A stretch of 64,000 nucleotides of DNA from the NCBI GenBank assembly GCA_037783415.1, contig JAZGTN010000213.1, positions 744,001 through 808,000 on the forward strand. The letters are read 5' to 3'. Position 1 is the first letter of the stretch, and each line of letters starts with the position of its first letter. The position numbers and the translations under genes are program-made. Below, piece by piece: positions 61,301-64,000 of the stretch. The notes below the pieces were generated by a model. It saw only the letters and a list, made by a program, of their open reading frames with translations, was not told the DNA's origin and searched no databases. This DNA comes from Leptasterias polaris (lineage: Eukaryota > Echinodermata > Asteroidea > Forcipulatida > Asteriidae).

Positions 61301-63721
61301 TGCATTCTTTATATGTTTTCAAATGAACAATAATTGCATTAAGACAAGTAACAGAAAATTTATAAAAATCATATTGGGGCATTGAGTATACTTCATTACT
61401 TAGTAGAATTGAAAGGAATTTTCCAGTCTCAAAGTCAACATTTGAACATAATTTGTTTCTGTTTAAGATATTAATTGAAAAACACATGACCGCCAGACTT
61501 GTAAGGTCATTTATAAGCTTACTGGCCTGACACTAAAACCAAAAAGTCCTGTCAGCCCTTGAAAATTGGAAACCATTTTTACTCACAAGTTGTTCCAAAA
61601 TCCTGAACAAACATGGATGATTCCCAAATGAAACAAAACGAGTGAGAAATATATGGCAGCAATTGTACCAAAAAGTTATTCCAGACACATGATAACTGGG
61701 AACAATTTTTAAAAACCAAAAAGTATGGACGTTATTTTTAGGAAAGACAGCCTTACCTGATGCAGCCTCCTCGTCCAGTTTCATCTCAACAGAAACCCCT
61801 TCTTCACTCTCCAAGTCCCCAAAGAAGCACGCCCCATCATTGATGATGAGAGAATCCTGGAGTGCTCTCTCCACCGCCTTATCAAGTTCCTGCTCACAGT
61901 CAGCTGACAGGGGACCTGACCCTTTCCCACCCTGTCTCAATGCAGTTGAGGTGATTTCCAAGTTCTTAGACTGGCCTTCTTGGGATCTGTCTTCGATATG
62001 ACCCGATTTCTCAGCAGATTCTTGCTTCTTGGGAGTTGTCGATTTGTCTCCACCTGTCAGGACTTGGTTCTGACTGTTCTTAATCTCTCCTCCATGTAAT
62101 TGAAAGTCTTGGTCTGTGTTTATGAGCTCTTGGTCCTTGTCGATGGAGTCAGAGGGTGTTTCATGCATATTTACGGATTTTTCACCAGTAGATGAGTTAA
62201 ACATCACCTTCTGATTGTTTTCAGTTACCTGTTAAATGTAAAGCCAAGAACCTAACATTAAAGCAATGAACGTCATCCCAATTTAAATGATTAAATTTCT
62301 ACATCCATACTCACTGCAACCGGTTTTAGATTTGTTCCTAACACCAATTGATTATCAGACTTGATCCTTTTGCCAGTAACAAACAAAAACATGTAGTTTT
62401 TGCCCATGAATCTGGATAAACTGTTAATGCTGGAGTCCTTGCAGTCATGTCGTATTAACCCTTTCATCCCCAATGGCGGCTTTAGTCAAGTGCACAAAAC
62501 CCTGCTTGAGCCCCAATGGCGACTTCAGTTGACTGTGCACTTTACCATGCTTGAGCCCCAGGGGCAACTTTAGTTGACTGGGCACTATACCCTGCTTGAG
62601 CCCAAATGGCAACCTAAGTCGACTGCACTATACTCTGCTTTGAGAGCCCCAATGGTGACTTAAGTCGACTGTGCACTATACCCTGCTTGAGCCCCAATGC
62701 CGACTTCAGTTGACTGTGCACTATACTCTGCTTGAGCCCCAATGGCAACTATAGTCCACTGTGCACTATACCCTGCTTGAGACCCAATGGCATTTTAGTT
62801 GACTGTGCATTATACCCTGCTTGAGCCCCAATGGTGACTTTAGTCAACTGGGCACTATACCCTGCTTGAGCCCCAATGGCGACTTCAGTTGACTGTGCAC
62901 TTTACCATGCTTGAGCCCCAGGGGCAAATTTAGTTGACTGGGCACTATACCCTGCTTGAGCCCAAATGGCGACTTTAGTCGACTGCGATTGTACCCTGCT
63001 TGAGACCCACATGACAACTTTAGTCAACCAAGATAACACACAAAAAGCACTGAAACCTTATAATTGGTATATATTTGTTTTAAGCTGTAGTTTTGTCAAT
63101 GTGTATCCTTTGTACCCAAGCTTACTATGGTTGGAAAGAGAAAGGTATGATCTTTCAAATGATGGTAAAATAAAATAAGGTTGCTGTTATGTAATCCCTT
63201 CAAATTGGAGTGGAAAGATTCGGCAAAATGCCAAACACCTGCAGAGTGCCATATGGTTGTGTACAAAAAAGTATTTTGGTTCACAGCACACACTGAGGGA
63301 ACAAAGACCAAAAACTTGACCAGTTATTGGCTGATCTCAGTGATTTTTGAATTGTATGAAAGGAAATTCAATCAGCAAGACATTAATCATTACATATTAT
63401 GCACTAAAATGAAATCTTCAAGGTAATAATAGAGTTTGTAAAATTGACCTTTGAAAACACGCTTTCTGTTGTGTGAAAATGTGTGCTTCAGGTTGAGTGG
63501 TCAAACAATGTGGGCACCAGTGGTTGTTCATGTCAAAAGAAATGGATTACGAGAGGGTCCATCCATTATTAGTCAACCAAGAGGAAGGGCATCAGGAGTA
63601 ACAAACCTGTCTGCCTACGGGTTCAGTCACAATTCTCTGCCTTGTAAAGACAATCCTGACAGCAGCCTGAGCATTCCGACTGAATTGACTTTCCTGTTCA
63701 GTCTCACTTCCTTCACTGCAC
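27450..63721 (-). CDS. TASOR: TASOR-like HUSH-complex scaffold gene, 3' part, 11 exons (overall span)
   Basis: This is the span of one minus-strand gene that continues upstream of the window. The chain is 63607-63721, 61757-62228, 57484-58355, an exon starting at 52484, 50594-50772, 42100-49433, 31505-31862, 30372-30483, 29067-29278, 28602-28790 and 27450-27709. All junctions have GT/AG borders and matching phases (0,1,0,2,1,0,1,2,1,1), although the exon-4 donor and the exon-10 acceptor are weak. The last exons carry, in order, a VDxL stretch, an FxSxGxxVxDE box, a DLK/WK stretch and a QQxHxVFL motif, the same order I recall for vertebrate TASOR C-termini, where a PIN-like fold has been predicted. 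In vertebrates TASOR bridges MPP8 and periphilin in HUSH, which deposits H3K9me3 on retroelements. The PARP-like and SPOC parts would lie upstream. About 3,400 residues are encoded here, longer than human TASOR (about 1,670). The family call is an inference. Confidence 0.75.
27727..28082 (-). mobile_element. tRNA-Leu-derived SINE, full-length copy
   Basis: On the minus strand it opens with GTGTCAGGGCCGAGCGGTTA, a box A-like start, then CACCGGACTCAAG and GGGTCCCGGTCGTGGC, a Leu(CAA)-type tRNA head. A 250-bp body follows and it ends in (AAT)n at about 27727. The body matches 59449-59701. Confidence 0.85.
28314..28400. repeat. Fragment of a foldback repeat (AACCGGCAGGGTTGTGGCC type)
   Basis: AACCAGCAGGGTTGTGGCCC and AATAATAAAGGTCC resemble the left arm of the foldback element at 40000-40149. 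Confidence 0.6.
28602..28790 (-). CDS. TASOR: TASOR-like gene, exon E10 (189 nt)
   Basis: The donor is ATGG|GTAGAT (phase 1). Two acceptors are possible. GAGTAG|GCACTC (start 28790) has a poor pyrimidine tract but matches the phase of E9 and reads on as THRGLQNLGRQPWLKNL. TTTGCAG|AACCTC (start 28770) looks better but would need an unseen 2-mod-3 exon before it. The product (WYAEILEPSDFEVIPP, FCEDGLFCIVMRPF, SLQDAIESM) is hydrophobic and looks folded. It sits between the HxVFL strand and the terminal element where vertebrate TASOR has only a short link, so it may be a lineage-specific insertion. Confidence 0.68.
29067..29278 (-). CDS. TASOR: TASOR-like gene, exon E9 (212 nt)
   Basis: The acceptor is TTTTAAATAACAG|GCAGCG and the donor TCTG|GTAAGT. 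Entered in phase 2 and left in phase 1, it encodes about 70 residues. Helical text (LGHQAYQILKVLSTYHGLGVVQLL) leads into RIDYIHELRLDVPNAQQ and HCVFLSG. TASOR has, at the same spacing, a Leu-rich helix, a CLIRLQ helix and a QQRHIVFL strand. The compact, evenly hydrophobic composition contrasts with the disordered exons upstream and suggests the folded core of the C-terminal domain. Confidence 0.85.
29655..29800 (+). mobile_element. tRNA-related SINE family B, copy 1
   Basis: GGACCCTGGTTCGAATCCCG (box B-like), then AGAGCCTTGCATGTGGATTA and GGTTTTTCCCC. The same body runs at 32640-32840 (minus) and 51735-51860 (plus). Confidence 0.65.
30372..30483 (-). CDS. TASOR: TASOR-like gene, exon E8 (112 nt)
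   Basis: The acceptor is ATCTTTTACAG|ATGACC and the donor TTAG|GTGAGT, a near-consensus site. It is entered in phase 1 and left in phase 2. The peptide has DDLKALCSGLL followed by NGDKRWKLLLGSEIVVKLDQV. In TASOR an NLK helix and a GKxxWK segment followed by KKLKEL occupy the same place, directly after the VxDE box of the preceding exon. The plus-strand open frame over the same bases (30158-30439) is a shadow. Confidence 0.82.
31505..31862 (-). CDS. TASOR: TASOR-like gene, exon E7 (358 nt)
   Basis: The acceptor is TTCTCCGTACCAG|GTCCAG and the donor CAG|GTAAAC. E7 is entered in phase 0, matching E6, and left in phase 1. The first 80 residues are polar and disordered. The last 30 contain VDMLEKASLEE, then a DFESMGIVVPDELLL box. 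The same spacing of VDxL and FxSGGFxVSDESxL is what I recall at the start of the C-terminal domain of human TASOR and TASOR2, so this exon carries the clearest family signature together with E8 and E9. It lies 10.2 kb beyond E6, across an intron full of mobile elements. Confidence 0.82.
32630..32845 (-). mobile_element. tRNA-related SINE family B, copy 2
   Basis: On the minus strand: AGAGCCTTTCATGTGTATTG, GCGTGGGTTTTCCCC and a 3' end CTGTTATTGGCGCTAATCG with TAAATAAATAAA. The 3' part recurs at 39590-39700. Confidence 0.72.
33841..37588. mobile_element. 3.75-kb element with 92-bp terminal inverted repeats
   Basis: 33841-33932, starting TGTAGAGACACGGGAAGGAG, is inverted at 37497-37588 with one mismatch. 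The ends read TG...CA and both sides are (AAT)n, so it went into a microsatellite. Directly inside the left repeat, TGGCGTCGTAGACAGG resembles a primer site. The interior has no transposase or RT; the best frames are 34711-34893 (60 codons, acidic, MSVPDNISKSN start) and 34881-35159, both unrecognised. It is a non-autonomous element of unknown class lying in intron 6 of the TASOR-like gene. Confidence 0.85.
35783..35903. repeat. 26-bp tandem repeat inside the 3.75-kb element
   Basis: GCCTTATAGCTTTATATAGC plus AGTATA is repeated nearly five times with one base changed in one unit. Confidence 0.93.
39590..39700 (-). mobile_element. SINE family B, 3' fragment
   Basis: Plus-strand AATCCAACAGCACAATTGAC and GCCAATAACAGGATGAATAG match the 3' end of the copy at 32630-32845. 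Confidence 0.68.
39789..39825. repeat. 37-base C homopolymer
   Basis: An uninterrupted C run followed by GGG, the longest of about ten G/C runs of 10 bases or more in the window. Confidence 0.95.
40000..40149. mobile_element. Foldback element, about 150 bp
   Basis: GAATAAAAGACCGG...AACCGGCAGGGTTGTGGCC is mirrored by GGCCACGACCCTGCCAGGTT...TTTTATTC. A related, diverged unit is at 50430-50590. Confidence 0.75.
40915..41065 (-). mobile_element. tRNA-derived SINE, family C
   Basis: On the minus strand GCTCGGTGGTCTAGCAGTAT (box A-like) and GGGTTCAAATCCTACC (box B) form a tRNA-like head of about 75 nt, then an AT-rich body starting CAATGCCCATGG. Confidence 0.65.
41384..42000. mobile_element. TTAA-flanked piggyBac-like non-autonomous element, 617 bp
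   Basis: TTAA at 41380-41383 and 42001-42004 flank perfect 13-bp inverted ends CCCTTTCCTTACC / GGTAAGGAAAGGG. No transposase frame is present. The interior is homologous to 63015-63557. It lies about 100 bp beyond the E6 donor. Confidence 0.87.
42100..49433 (-). CDS. TASOR: TASOR-like gene, giant exon E6 (7.3 kb, about 2,445 residues)
   Basis: The exon is a single open frame entered at CATCTTACAG|ATTCC in phase 1 and left at ACCAAG|GTACAC in phase 0. A stop lies only three codons beyond the donor (42088-42090), so the exon could also terminate the protein if the intron is kept. Order along the protein: SRDPRIMR and basic Ser-rich start; a KISLLEYKGKG element; two helical patches (LLELEDAIFNISADTI, QDIKYELDAFWSEL); a Lys/Pro/Ser-rich linker with basic clusters that could serve nuclear entry; an Asn/Gln/Gly/Tyr/Met-rich prion-like part with a 7-residue repeat; then about 1,250 Ser/Thr-rich residues including a 256-codon duplication. 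Most of it looks disordered. Coding exons this long are rare in animals. Confidence 0.9.
44271..45290 (-). repeat. Internal coding duplication in E6, period 768 bp
   Basis: The segment starting at 44271 (GTGGAGTGTC on the plus strand) recurs from 45039, a shift of exactly 768 bases or 256 codons. Both copies encode the same order: a QDTPQ motif, SPEEQTLTDD, DDMSVVSMV, PREQNNDCVDD and an SRKENG/SPRKENG tail. A third, weaker version of the SPE-QTLT piece sits at about 44467. The frame is kept, which argues that the region is translated. Confidence 0.88.
45900..46450 (-). repeat. Coding 21-bp minisatellite (GPxNM repeat) inside E6
   Basis: The coding strand repeats a 21-nt unit encoding seven residues of the pattern G-P-G-P-N-N-M, with Ala, Val, Thr, Leu, Ile and His variants, roughly 26 times. 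A 210-bp block of ten units occurs twice almost unchanged (the same variant order recurs at a spacing of exactly 210, for example at 46181 and 46391), so a recent block duplication is likely. Because the unit is a multiple of three, other frames are open as well, including 235 codons on the plus strand. The flanking sequence (46460-46950) is Asn/Gln/Gly/Tyr-rich without a strict period. Confidence 0.93.
50240..50600. repeat. Repeat block related to 40000-40330
   Basis: CAACTTTGAAACTTGCGTGC and GCGCAAGTTGGAACTTGTGC, then GAATGGGAATAAAAGAG and a diverged foldback unit, match in opposite order the words at 40240-40330 and 40000-40149. The block overlaps the E5 donor side. Confidence 0.6.
50594..50772 (-). 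CDS. TASOR: TASOR-like gene, exon E5 (179 nt)
   Basis: The acceptor is ATTATGTCCACTAG|GGATC and the donor AAAG|GTATGT. E5 is entered in phase 2 and left in phase 1: its final G plus AT from E6 gives Asp. It encodes about 60 residues, beginning with a Gln/His-rich run (DHQQQHINTIPAYQF) that continues the low-complexity character of E4, then an Asn/Val/Pro-rich linker. It looks disordered, and no domain is recognised. An inverted repeat-rich segment (50240-50590) directly follows in the intron. Confidence 0.75.
50847..50919 (-). mobile_element. tRNA-derived SINE head, family D copy 1
   Basis: The minus strand reads GGGCTAGATAGCTCAGTTGG and GGTTCAAGTCCTGCTCTAGTC. The anticodon stem is poorly paired, so it is a SINE head rather than a functional tRNA. 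The tail ACTTTGTTCAAC is shared with the copies at 51164-51228 and 55825-55897. Confidence 0.75.
50923..51112. mobile_element. Short inverted-end element beside a SINE head, copy 1
   Basis: TCCCTATTTTGTCAATATCT ... CACACCCAAGTTTACGATAC ... AATAAACCACAAGGG matches the better preserved copy at 55599-55821. Confidence 0.75.
51164..51228 (-). mobile_element. tRNA-derived SINE head, family D copy 2 (degraded)
   Basis: The minus strand reads AGGGCTAGATGGCTCAGTTG and a damaged box B, followed by TTTTTCTTTGTTCAACCC. Confidence 0.65.
51340..51604 (-). mobile_element. Non-LTR RT tail with (TTGA)n end
   Basis: The minus strand encodes MWNKLPVQIRNASSLTSFK and LFKAHLFQQAY, the end of a CR1/L2-type reverse transcriptase, then GCACTCTATAAATGACTTTT and short TTGA repeats. 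Confidence 0.8.
51735..51860 (+). mobile_element. SINE family B, copy 3
   Basis: CCTGCCTTTCACCTAGAATC, then GGAGCCTTACATGAAGG and ACGTTGGTTTTCC match the copy at 29655-29800. Confidence 0.62.
52064..52484 (-). CDS. TASOR: TASOR-like gene, exon E4 with CAG repeat; end and frame uncertain
   Basis: The acceptor is clear (TTTTTTCCCCACAG|CTCAAA, first base 52484). Three readings each leave the exon in phase 2, as E5 requires. (a) Frame 0, continuous with E3, reads LKERQQQQQQRPLQQALAKR and must leave at a weak GA|GTAGGC donor (end 52423, 62 nt) because stops follow. (b) Frame +1 is open to a GAG|GTAGCT donor (end 52095) and gives an Arg/Gly-rich start, long polyGln tracts and a Trp-containing end. 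(c) Frame +2 is open to a strong GTAAGT donor (end 52064) and gives polySer. Only (a) fits E3 directly; (b) or (c) would need another exon or a one-base sequence error. The coordinates given are the maximal exon. Confidence 0.55.
52500..53560. other. Intron sequence without recognised features
   Basis: Open frames here (for example 52738-53160, plus) have no protein-like composition or splice context. Nothing else is seen. Confidence 0.5.
53562..53732. mobile_element. Palindromic foldback element with perfect 43-bp arms
   Basis: 53562-53604 (AATAACAGTGTGGGTAGCCG...) is exactly inverted at 53690-53732. The loop holds three or four GC-rich units of GGCCAGCCGCTATTAACAGC type, themselves partly palindromic. 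Confidence 0.92.
54950..55136 (+). mobile_element. Non-LTR RT tail with (ATT)n end
   Basis: SLPDHIKLSLSPSLALFETS and a Leu/Arg-rich end are followed by GGCGCATTATAAATGG and (TTA)n, as in the tail at 21395-21668. Confidence 0.72.
55599..55821. mobile_element. 223-bp element with perfect 17-bp terminal inverted repeats
   Basis: GTTGGCGGTTTCCCTAT at 55599-55615 is inverted at 55805-55821. The interior has a 27-base G run (55635-55661) and matches 50923-51112. An end fragment (AATAAACCACAAGGGAAACTG-like) precedes it directly and another lies at 39326. Confidence 0.88.
55825..55897 (+). mobile_element. tRNA-derived SINE head, family D copy 3
   Basis: GGGCTAGATAGCTCAGTTGG, GGTTCAAATCCCGCTCTAGTC and the tail TTTTCTTTGTTCAACCC. 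The acceptor stem pairs over six bases, but the base before the anticodon is C instead of T and the anticodon stem is weak, so function as a tRNA is unlikely. Confidence 0.78.
57484..58355 (-). CDS. TASOR: TASOR-like gene, exon E3 (872 nt)
   Basis: The acceptor is CTATCTCCAG|GAGGAA and the donor is AAG|GTGAGA. E3 is entered in phase 1 and ends in phase 0 after 290 codons. The product is rich in charged residues. It has a basic, His-containing block (DRKRNRHHHA) just after a hydrophobic segment (VVPELKKLMQNYTIAAY) and before SPRNDPARFKN, which together look like the most conserved part of the exon. It ends with a strongly charged helix (KQQKKKEKLNEMEREM) running into AEQLYYEDK at the splice site. 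I cannot name a domain. A short stop-containing read-through past the donor is not part of the protein. Confidence 0.85.
58400..59440. other. Intron 2, upper part: nothing recognised
   Basis: AT-rich intron sequence with A and T runs and no frame, element or RNA that I can support. Confidence 0.5.
59920..60273 (+). CDS. Short unrecognised ORF inside the TTAA element
   Basis: A 117-codon frame starts ATGGCGGCGCCAAGTAAAGG, a plausible start context, and runs through the left 31-bp inverted repeat. The middle (LPLILSVDWPRACHMV) owes its sequence to that repeat. I do not recognise the product and it may not be translated. Confidence 0.25.
   Translation: MAAPSKGAKKCRIPVCRTVFQGVSLFITPLPLILSVDWPRACHMVLYIFTLVHVHRPNELFNALFNNSLGTDVLVHGYPGTLTTLTSNIDLNELLDNLEPGVMNKMCAFEIRFRERT
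60400..60594 (+). CDS. Short ORF resembling a Crypton/KIAA1958-type N-terminal helix
   Basis: The 64-codon frame from ATG 60400 reads MEDNEPRPRFVLLTEDELRD, then DSADSKNTKSSIKYVERIV. The F..-[DS]-SKNTK-..-V..-[FV]..Y pattern recalls the start of Crypton-type tyrosine recombinases and related DNA-binding proteins. It ends at a stop before the right 31-bp repeat, so it is at most a fragment. Confidence 0.35.
   Translation: MEDNEPRPRFVLLTEDELRDFIDSADSKNTKSSIKYVERIVQQYCSARNTTLEIVDHMMNKGVV
60646..60809. mobile_element. 164-nt near-perfect palindrome (foldback element)
   Basis: ACAAATATTGACTGCTT ... CCTATCTTCCC is mirrored by GGGAAGATAGG ... AAGCAGTCAATATTTGT around a short GAGGCGAAGCCGAG centre. 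One arm recurs at 7395-7478. Confidence 0.9.
61757..62228 (-). CDS. TASOR: TASOR-like gene, exon E2 (472 nt)
   Basis: The acceptor reads ATTTAACAG|GTAACT and the donor CAG|GTAAGG. The exon is entered in phase 0 and left in phase 1; the single G left over joins the GA that opens E3 to give a Gly codon. It encodes about 157 residues, mostly polar and likely disordered (Asp, Glu, Ser, Lys and Gln rich). A better-ordered end contains an amphipathic helix-like run (DKAVERALQDSLIIN) followed by an acidic stretch. The open frame continues past the donor into the intron, so the splice site rather than a stop defines the end. No known domain is evident. Confidence 0.82.
62459..63557. mobile_element. 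piggyBac-like element, 1.1 kb, enlarged by a minisatellite
   Basis: TTAA (62455-62458) precedes CCCTTTCATCCCC; the right end GGATTACGAGAGGG is a diverged match of GGTAAGGAAAGGG. 63015-63557 is homologous to the interior of 41384-42000. It lies wholly in intron 1 of the gene part seen here. Confidence 0.8.
62468..63012. repeat. 45-bp minisatellite, about 13 units
   Basis: CCCCAATGGCGACTTTAGTC-type units start about every 42 to 46 bases, each with AGTCGACTGTGCACTATACC and CCTGCTTGAG. An 8-unit (360-bp) higher-order copy links 62511-62610 with 62871-62970. The element at 41384-42000 has a single such unit. Confidence 0.92.
63607..63721 (-). CDS. TASOR: TASOR-like gene, exon E1 of the window (115 nt)
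   Basis: The exon follows a T-rich tract ending in TTACAG and ends CAG|GTTTGT. Its first base completes a codon begun upstream, then 38 codons are open and it ends in phase 0, matching E2. The peptide starts with an acidic stretch (CSEGSETEQES) and turns basic (RIVFTRQRIV). The start is an inner exon border, so no initiator is expected. Just downstream in the intron lies a 1.1-kb TTAA-flanked element carrying a minisatellite. I recognise no domain in this short piece; its assignment rests on splice phase and position. Confidence 0.7.
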
Positions 63722-63800
63722 CTGTAATTAAAAAAAATTAAGTTCGTAAGTTTTGGTAAATCATGATAACCCAAGTTGGGAGAGGGTTGGATCCTTGAAC

Positions 63801-63884
63801 AGATACAGTGATGTGTCGTGGTCCAGATACAGTGATGTGTCGTGGTCCAGATACAGTGATGTGTCGTGGTCCAGATACAGTGGT
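63801..63884. repeat. 24-bp tandem repeat
   Basis: AGATACAGTGATGTGTCGTG plus GTCC is repeated three and a half times without change. Confidence 0.95.
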
Positions 63885-64000
63885 TTGCAGAGCCGAGTAG
63901 TCAAGCAAACTGGAGTCAAGCTCTGGTGTTTCTGACCAGCAGAGTGTGGGTTCGAGTCCCGGCTTTGACACTTGTGTCCACAAGAGAGACACTTAACCTT
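63884..64000 (+). mobile_element. tRNA-Leu-derived SINE head, running off the window
   Basis: CAGAGCCGAGTAGTCAAGC, GAGTCAAGCTCTGG, a long variable region and GGGTTCGAGTCCCGGC, the same head as the SINE at 27727-28082 in the other orientation. Confidence 0.78.

Noticed and set aside
62468..63012. CRISPR-like array
   Set aside because: Units of about 45 bp are contiguous without unique spacers; it is a minisatellite in a transposon of an animal genome.

Overview
The window is from an animal nuclear genome, most likely an invertebrate deuterostome. The sequence shows introns with GT/AG borders and conserved phases, one very large coding exon, tRNA-derived SINEs, many short inverted-repeat elements and decayed Ty3/gypsy and non-LTR retroelements. 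The phylum (echinoderm, hemichordate or cephalochordate) is a guess.

Right half, about 27.4 to 63.7 kb, minus strand: one long gene whose 5' end lies beyond the window. I place 11 coding exons (E1 63607-63721, E2, E3, E4 with a CAG repeat, E5, E6 of 7.3 kb, E7 to E11 ending at 27450). Intron phases agree at every junction I could test. Exons E7 to E9 align collinearly, from memory, with the C-terminal domain of TASOR/TASOR2 (FAM208), the scaffold of the HUSH complex that silences retroelements and other intronless DNA. The middle exon encodes a disordered, Ser-rich protein with an Asn/Gln/Gly/Met-rich prion-like segment, a 7-residue minisatellite and a 768-bp coding duplication. TASOR identity is an inference from motif order; the exon chain is read from the sequence.

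Left part, 0 to 17.8 kb: a decayed R2-like (restriction-like endonuclease) non-LTR fragment (0.2-1.5 kb, minus); a broken plus-strand Ty3/gypsy element (about 2.9-6.5 kb) with a solo LTR of another family inside its protease; and a longer minus-strand Ty3/gypsy element (9.1-17.1 kb) with LTR, primer site, repeat-bearing leader, gag, protease, RT, RNase H and integrase. Its integrase holds a 5'-truncated RTE-like insertion and ends in an unusual C2H2 zinc finger. All these coding regions carry frameshifts or stops.

17.8 to 27.4 kb and the introns: no other gene is supported. These stretches hold RT tails, several SINE families, foldback elements, three TTAA-flanked piggyBac-like non-autonomous elements, a 3.75-kb element with 92-bp inverted ends, minisatellites and about ten long G/C homopolymers. 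A gene predicted to silence transposons thus lies in, and is heavily invaded by, transposons.
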